Shown: piece after piece, positions 61,650 to 64,000 of the stretch | Position numbering within the stretch: the first letter of the stretch is position 1 | Layout of the letters: each line of letters opens with the position of its first letter | Notes under the pieces: generated by a model | Databases searched by the model: none | Seen by the model: the letters and a program-made list of their open reading frames with translations, nothing else | Told to the model about the DNA's origin: nothing | Program-made: the position numbers and the translations under genes | DNA from: Salinibacterium sp. dk2585 | GTDB lineage: Bacteria > Actinomycetota > Actinomycetes > Actinomycetales > Microbacteriaceae | Assembly: GCF_008001035.1 (NCBI RefSeq) | Contig: NZ_CP042856.1 | Coordinates: 1,302,001-1,366,000 of the forward strand | Length of the DNA: 64,000 nucleotides | Direction: 5' to 3'

Positions 61650-64000
61650 CCGTCACCTCCATGATGCGAGACCACACGACGTCGCCGTCGGGGTCGAGTC
61701 CTTCATTGATGGCCGCCTCGCGTGCTTCGATCACGGCGGCGTAGTCGCGCGGTACGACCTTGACGAAGCGTTCCATGGTCGCCTCGCCGCCCTCGAGCAT
61801 CCGCTTGGCGAGCGTCGAGCCGGTCTCAGCAACGTGGCGCTCAAGGAGGTCAGTCACGATTGCGACATCCCCGCTGCCGAGCGGCTCGAGGAGGAGTTCG
61901 CCCGTGGAGAGCGACTCGCGGTTCACGCGCTCCCGCGTGAGTTCGTAGACGTACGCGGTGCCACCCGACATGCCGGCACCGAGGTTGCGGCCCGTCGAGC
62001 CCAGGATGAGCGCCAAGCCGCCCGTCATGTATTCGAGCGCGTGGTCCCCCACCCCTTCGACCACGCCCGTCGCGCCGGAGTTGCGCACGAGGAAGCGCTC
62101 TCCCACACGGCCGCGGATGAACATGCTTCCCCGCGTCGCGCCGTAGCCGATCACGTTGCCCGCGATGACGTTGAGCTCGGCCGGGAAGACGGCGTCGCGG
62201 TCGGGGCGAAGGACGATGCTTCCCCCCGAGAGACCCTTGCCGACGTAGTCGTTGCTGTCGCCCTCGAGGCGGATGGTGATGCCAGAGGGGAGGAAGGCGC
62301 CGAGGGACTGCCCGGCAGAGCCGCGAAGTCGCACGTCGATCGTGCCATCAGGCAGGCCGTGCTCACCGTGGGCGAGCGTGACTCGGTTGCCGAGCATGGT
62401 GCCGACGGCACGTTCGGTGTTGCGCACCGCCAGCTCGATCGTGACGGGGGTGCCGTTCTCCAGGGCTGCTGCTGCCTGCTGGATGAGCCCGACATCGAAG
62501 TGACTCTCGAGCTCGTGATCCTGGACGGTCAGGTTGCGCTTCGGCTCATCGGGAGCGAAGTCGGGGCCTACGAGGATCGGCGAGAGGTCGAGCCCCTCTG
62601 CCTTCCAGTGCTTCACGGCACGGTCGACATCGAGCAGCTCGCGGTGGCCGATCGCCTCGTCGAGGGAGCGGAAGCCCAGCTCCGCCAGGTACTCGCGGAT
62701 CTCCTGCGCGATGAACTCGAAGAAGTTCACGACGTACTCGGCCTTGCCAGTGAAGCGCTCGCGCAGCTCAGGGTTCTGAGTGGCGACCCCGACGGGACAA
62801 GTATCGAGGTGACAGACGCGCATCATGATGCAGCCGGAGACCACGAGCGGCGCGGTCGCAAAACCGAACTCCTCCGCGCCGAGCAGCGCTGCGACGATGA
62901 CGTCGCGACCCGTCTTCAGCTGGCCGTCGACCTGCACGACGACGCGGTCGCGCATGCCATTGAGCATGAGTGTCTGCTGGGTCTCGGCGAGCCCGAGTTC
63001 CCACGGGGTGCCGGCGTGCTTGAGCGAATTGAGCGGGCTCGCCCCCGTGCCGCCGTCGTGGCCGGAGACCAGGACGACATCCGCCAGGGCCTTGGACACA
63101 CCGGCAGCGACAGCGCCGATGCCGTTCTGGCTCACCAGCTTGACGTGCACGCGGGCCTCGGGGTTCGCACGCTTCACATCGAAGATGAGCTGCTTGAGGT
63201 CTTCGATCGAGTAGATGTCGTGGTGCGGCGGCGGGGAGATGAGGCCGACTCCCGCCGTGCCGTGCCTGGTGCGCGCGATCCACGGGTAGACCTTGCCCGC
63301 GGGAAGCTGTCCGCCCTCGCCGGGCTTGGCCCCCTGCGCCATCTTGATCTGGATATCGGTGGCGTGCGTCAGGTACATGCTCGTGACGCCGAAACGACCG
63401 GATGCGACCTGCTTGATCGCACTGCGACGCTCCGGGTCGAGGAGGCGGTCGACATCCTCGCCGCCCTCGCCGGTGTTGCTGCGGGCACCGAGTCGGTTCA
63501 TCGCGATCGCGAGAGTCTCGTGAGCCTCCTTGCTGATTGACCCGTAGCTCATCGCGCCCGTGTTGAAGCGCTTGACGATCTCGGAGACCGGTTCGACCTC
63601 GTCGATCGGCACGGGCGTGCGCGTGTCGCTGCGGAGTTCGAAGAGCCCTCGAAGGGTCATGAGGTTCTTCGCCTGGTCGTCAACGAGCCTCGTGTAATCC
63701 CTGAAGATGTCGTAGCGACGCGTGCGAGTCGAGTGCTGCAGCCGGAAGACCGTGTCGGGGTTGAACAGGTGCGGCGGTCCCTCGCGGCGCCACTGGTATT
63801 CGCCACCGGTCGAGAGTCGCTCGTGTGCTCGCGAAGTGCCCTCCTCCGGGTATGCGGAGAAGTGGCGCGCGAGGTTCTCGGCCGCGATGGCCTCCAGGCC
63901 GACGCCGCCGAGTTTCGTCGTGGTGCCGGTGAAGTACTCGTCGACGAGCTCCTGCGAGAGGCCCACTGCCTCGAATGCCTGCGCACCGATGTAGGAACCC
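61642..64000 (-). CDS. gltB: Glutamate synthase large subunit, 3' part (runs off the window)
   Basis: This is the C-terminal half (786 residues) of a glutamate synthase large chain of usually about 1500 residues; the open frame continues past position 64000. The FMN-binding synthase domain has [15 protein letters not shown] and [12 protein letters not shown], and the 3Fe-4S cluster region is [16 protein letters not shown]. The C-terminal part is a GXGXG beta-helix domain ([25 protein letters not shown]). The N-terminal glutaminase domain lies outside the window. GltB and GltD overlap by 8 bases and form one enzyme that makes two glutamates from glutamine and 2-oxoglutarate. Confidence 0.96.
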   Translation of the reverse strand, partial: GSYIGAQAFEAVGLSQELVDEYFTGTTTKLGGVGLEAIAAENLARHFSAYPEEGTSRAHERLSTGGEYQWRREGPPHLFNPDTVFRLQHSTRTRRYDIFRDYTRLVDDQAKNLMTLRGLFELRSDTRTPVPIDEVEPVSEIVKRFNTGAMSYGSISKEAHETLAIAMNRLGARSNTGEGGEDVDRLLDPERRSAIKQVASGRFGVTSMYLTHATDIQIKMAQGAKPGEGGQLPAGKVYPWIARTRHGTAGVGLISPPPHHDIYSIEDLKQLIFDVKRANPEARVHVKLVSQNGIGAVAAGVSKALADVVLVSGHDGGTGASPLNSLKHAGTPWELGLAETQQTLMLNGMRDRVVVQVDGQLKTGRDVIVAALLGAEEFGFATAPLVVSGCIMMRVCHLDTCPVGVATQNPELRERFTGKAEYVVNFFEFIAQEIREYLAELGFRSLDEAIGHRELLDVDRAVKHWKAEGLDLSPILVGPDFAPDEPKRNLTVQDHELESHFDVGLIQQAAAALENGTPVTIELAVRNTERAVGTMLGNRVTLAHGEHGLPDGTIDVRLRGSAGQSLGAFLPSGITIRLEGDSNDYVGKGLSGGSIVLRPDRDAVFPAELNVIAGNVIGYGATRGSMFIRGRVGERFLVRNSGATGVVEGVGDHALEYMTGGLALILGSTGRNLGAGMSGGTAYVYELTRERVNRESLSTGELLLEPLGSGDVAIVTDLLERHVAETGSTLAKRMLEGGEATMERFVKVVPRDYAAVIEAREAAINEGLDPDGDVVWSRIMEVTGG

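Overview
The window is about 64 kb of high-GC actinobacterial core chromosome. The best guess is the family Microbacteriaceae (a Leifsonia-, Salinibacterium- or Cryobacterium-like genus). The grounds are the gene families seen (WhiA, RbpA, OpcA, an ANTAR response regulator, the type B ribosomal protein L31), the gene order shared with other actinobacteria, the frequent GTG starts and the TANNNT -10 boxes. Genes sit densely on both strands. No spacer exceeds 300 bases; the two largest are sufB/ctaA (about 275 bp) and ctaB/tkt (about 272 bp). I see no insertion sequence, prophage, CRISPR array, rRNA or plasmid function. One tRNA-Leu(CAA) is present.

Layout. 0-9.5 kb: fatty-acid desaturase, D,D-carboxypeptidase, SpoU-type rRNA methyltransferase, a coupled sirtuin/histidine-phosphatase pair, a glycosyltransferase/hydrolase pair, a TreS-like trehalose synthase and a DEDDh exonuclease. 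9.6-14.7 kb: L31 type B, an orphan ABC ATPase, the divergent glycogen genes glgA and glgC, serB and fabG. 14.8-25 kb: a DUF3099 / small zinc-like protein / SURF1 operon, an ABC-F ATPase diverging from bioY, the suf Fe-S operon (sufB-sufD-Rieske-sufC-sufT), and heme A synthesis (ctaA, ctaB). 25-37 kb: central carbon genes, with the pentose phosphate run tkt-tal-pgi-zwf-opcA-pgl on + facing gap-pgk-tpiA-secG-rbpA on -. 37-48 kb: sodA, whiA, rapZ, uvrC, uvrA, uvrB, coaE. 48-64 kb: a DUF4126 membrane protein, rpsA, a secreted metzincin with three C-terminal DUF5648 repeats, a DUF885 protein, polA, a hotdog thioesterase, an ANTAR regulator, tRNA-Leu, a 2'-5' RNA ligase-like protein, pyk, gltD and the 3' part of gltB, which runs off the right edge.

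How it works together. Glucose-6-phosphate is split between glycolysis (pgi, gap, pgk, tpiA, pyk) and the oxidative and non-oxidative pentose phosphate routes (zwf/opcA/pgl, tal/tkt). Glycogen and trehalose metabolism (glgC, glgA, treS) stores the surplus. Fe-S assembly, heme A synthesis and SURF1 feed respiration. UvrA, UvrB, UvrC and PolA form the nucleotide excision repair set.

The most useful observations are regulatory or structural, and I do not see a wholly new system. rbpA is split by one extra C in a homopolymer. At least fourteen genes have a TANNNT box exactly 6-7 nt before the start codon, the signature of leaderless mRNAs. At several gene junctions this -10 box is built on the TAG stop codon of the upstream gene. 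A near-consensus LexA box lies before uvrA. A 16-codon ORF with a perfect Shine-Dalgarno precedes ctaA. The word GGATGC/GCATCC looks clearly over-represented.
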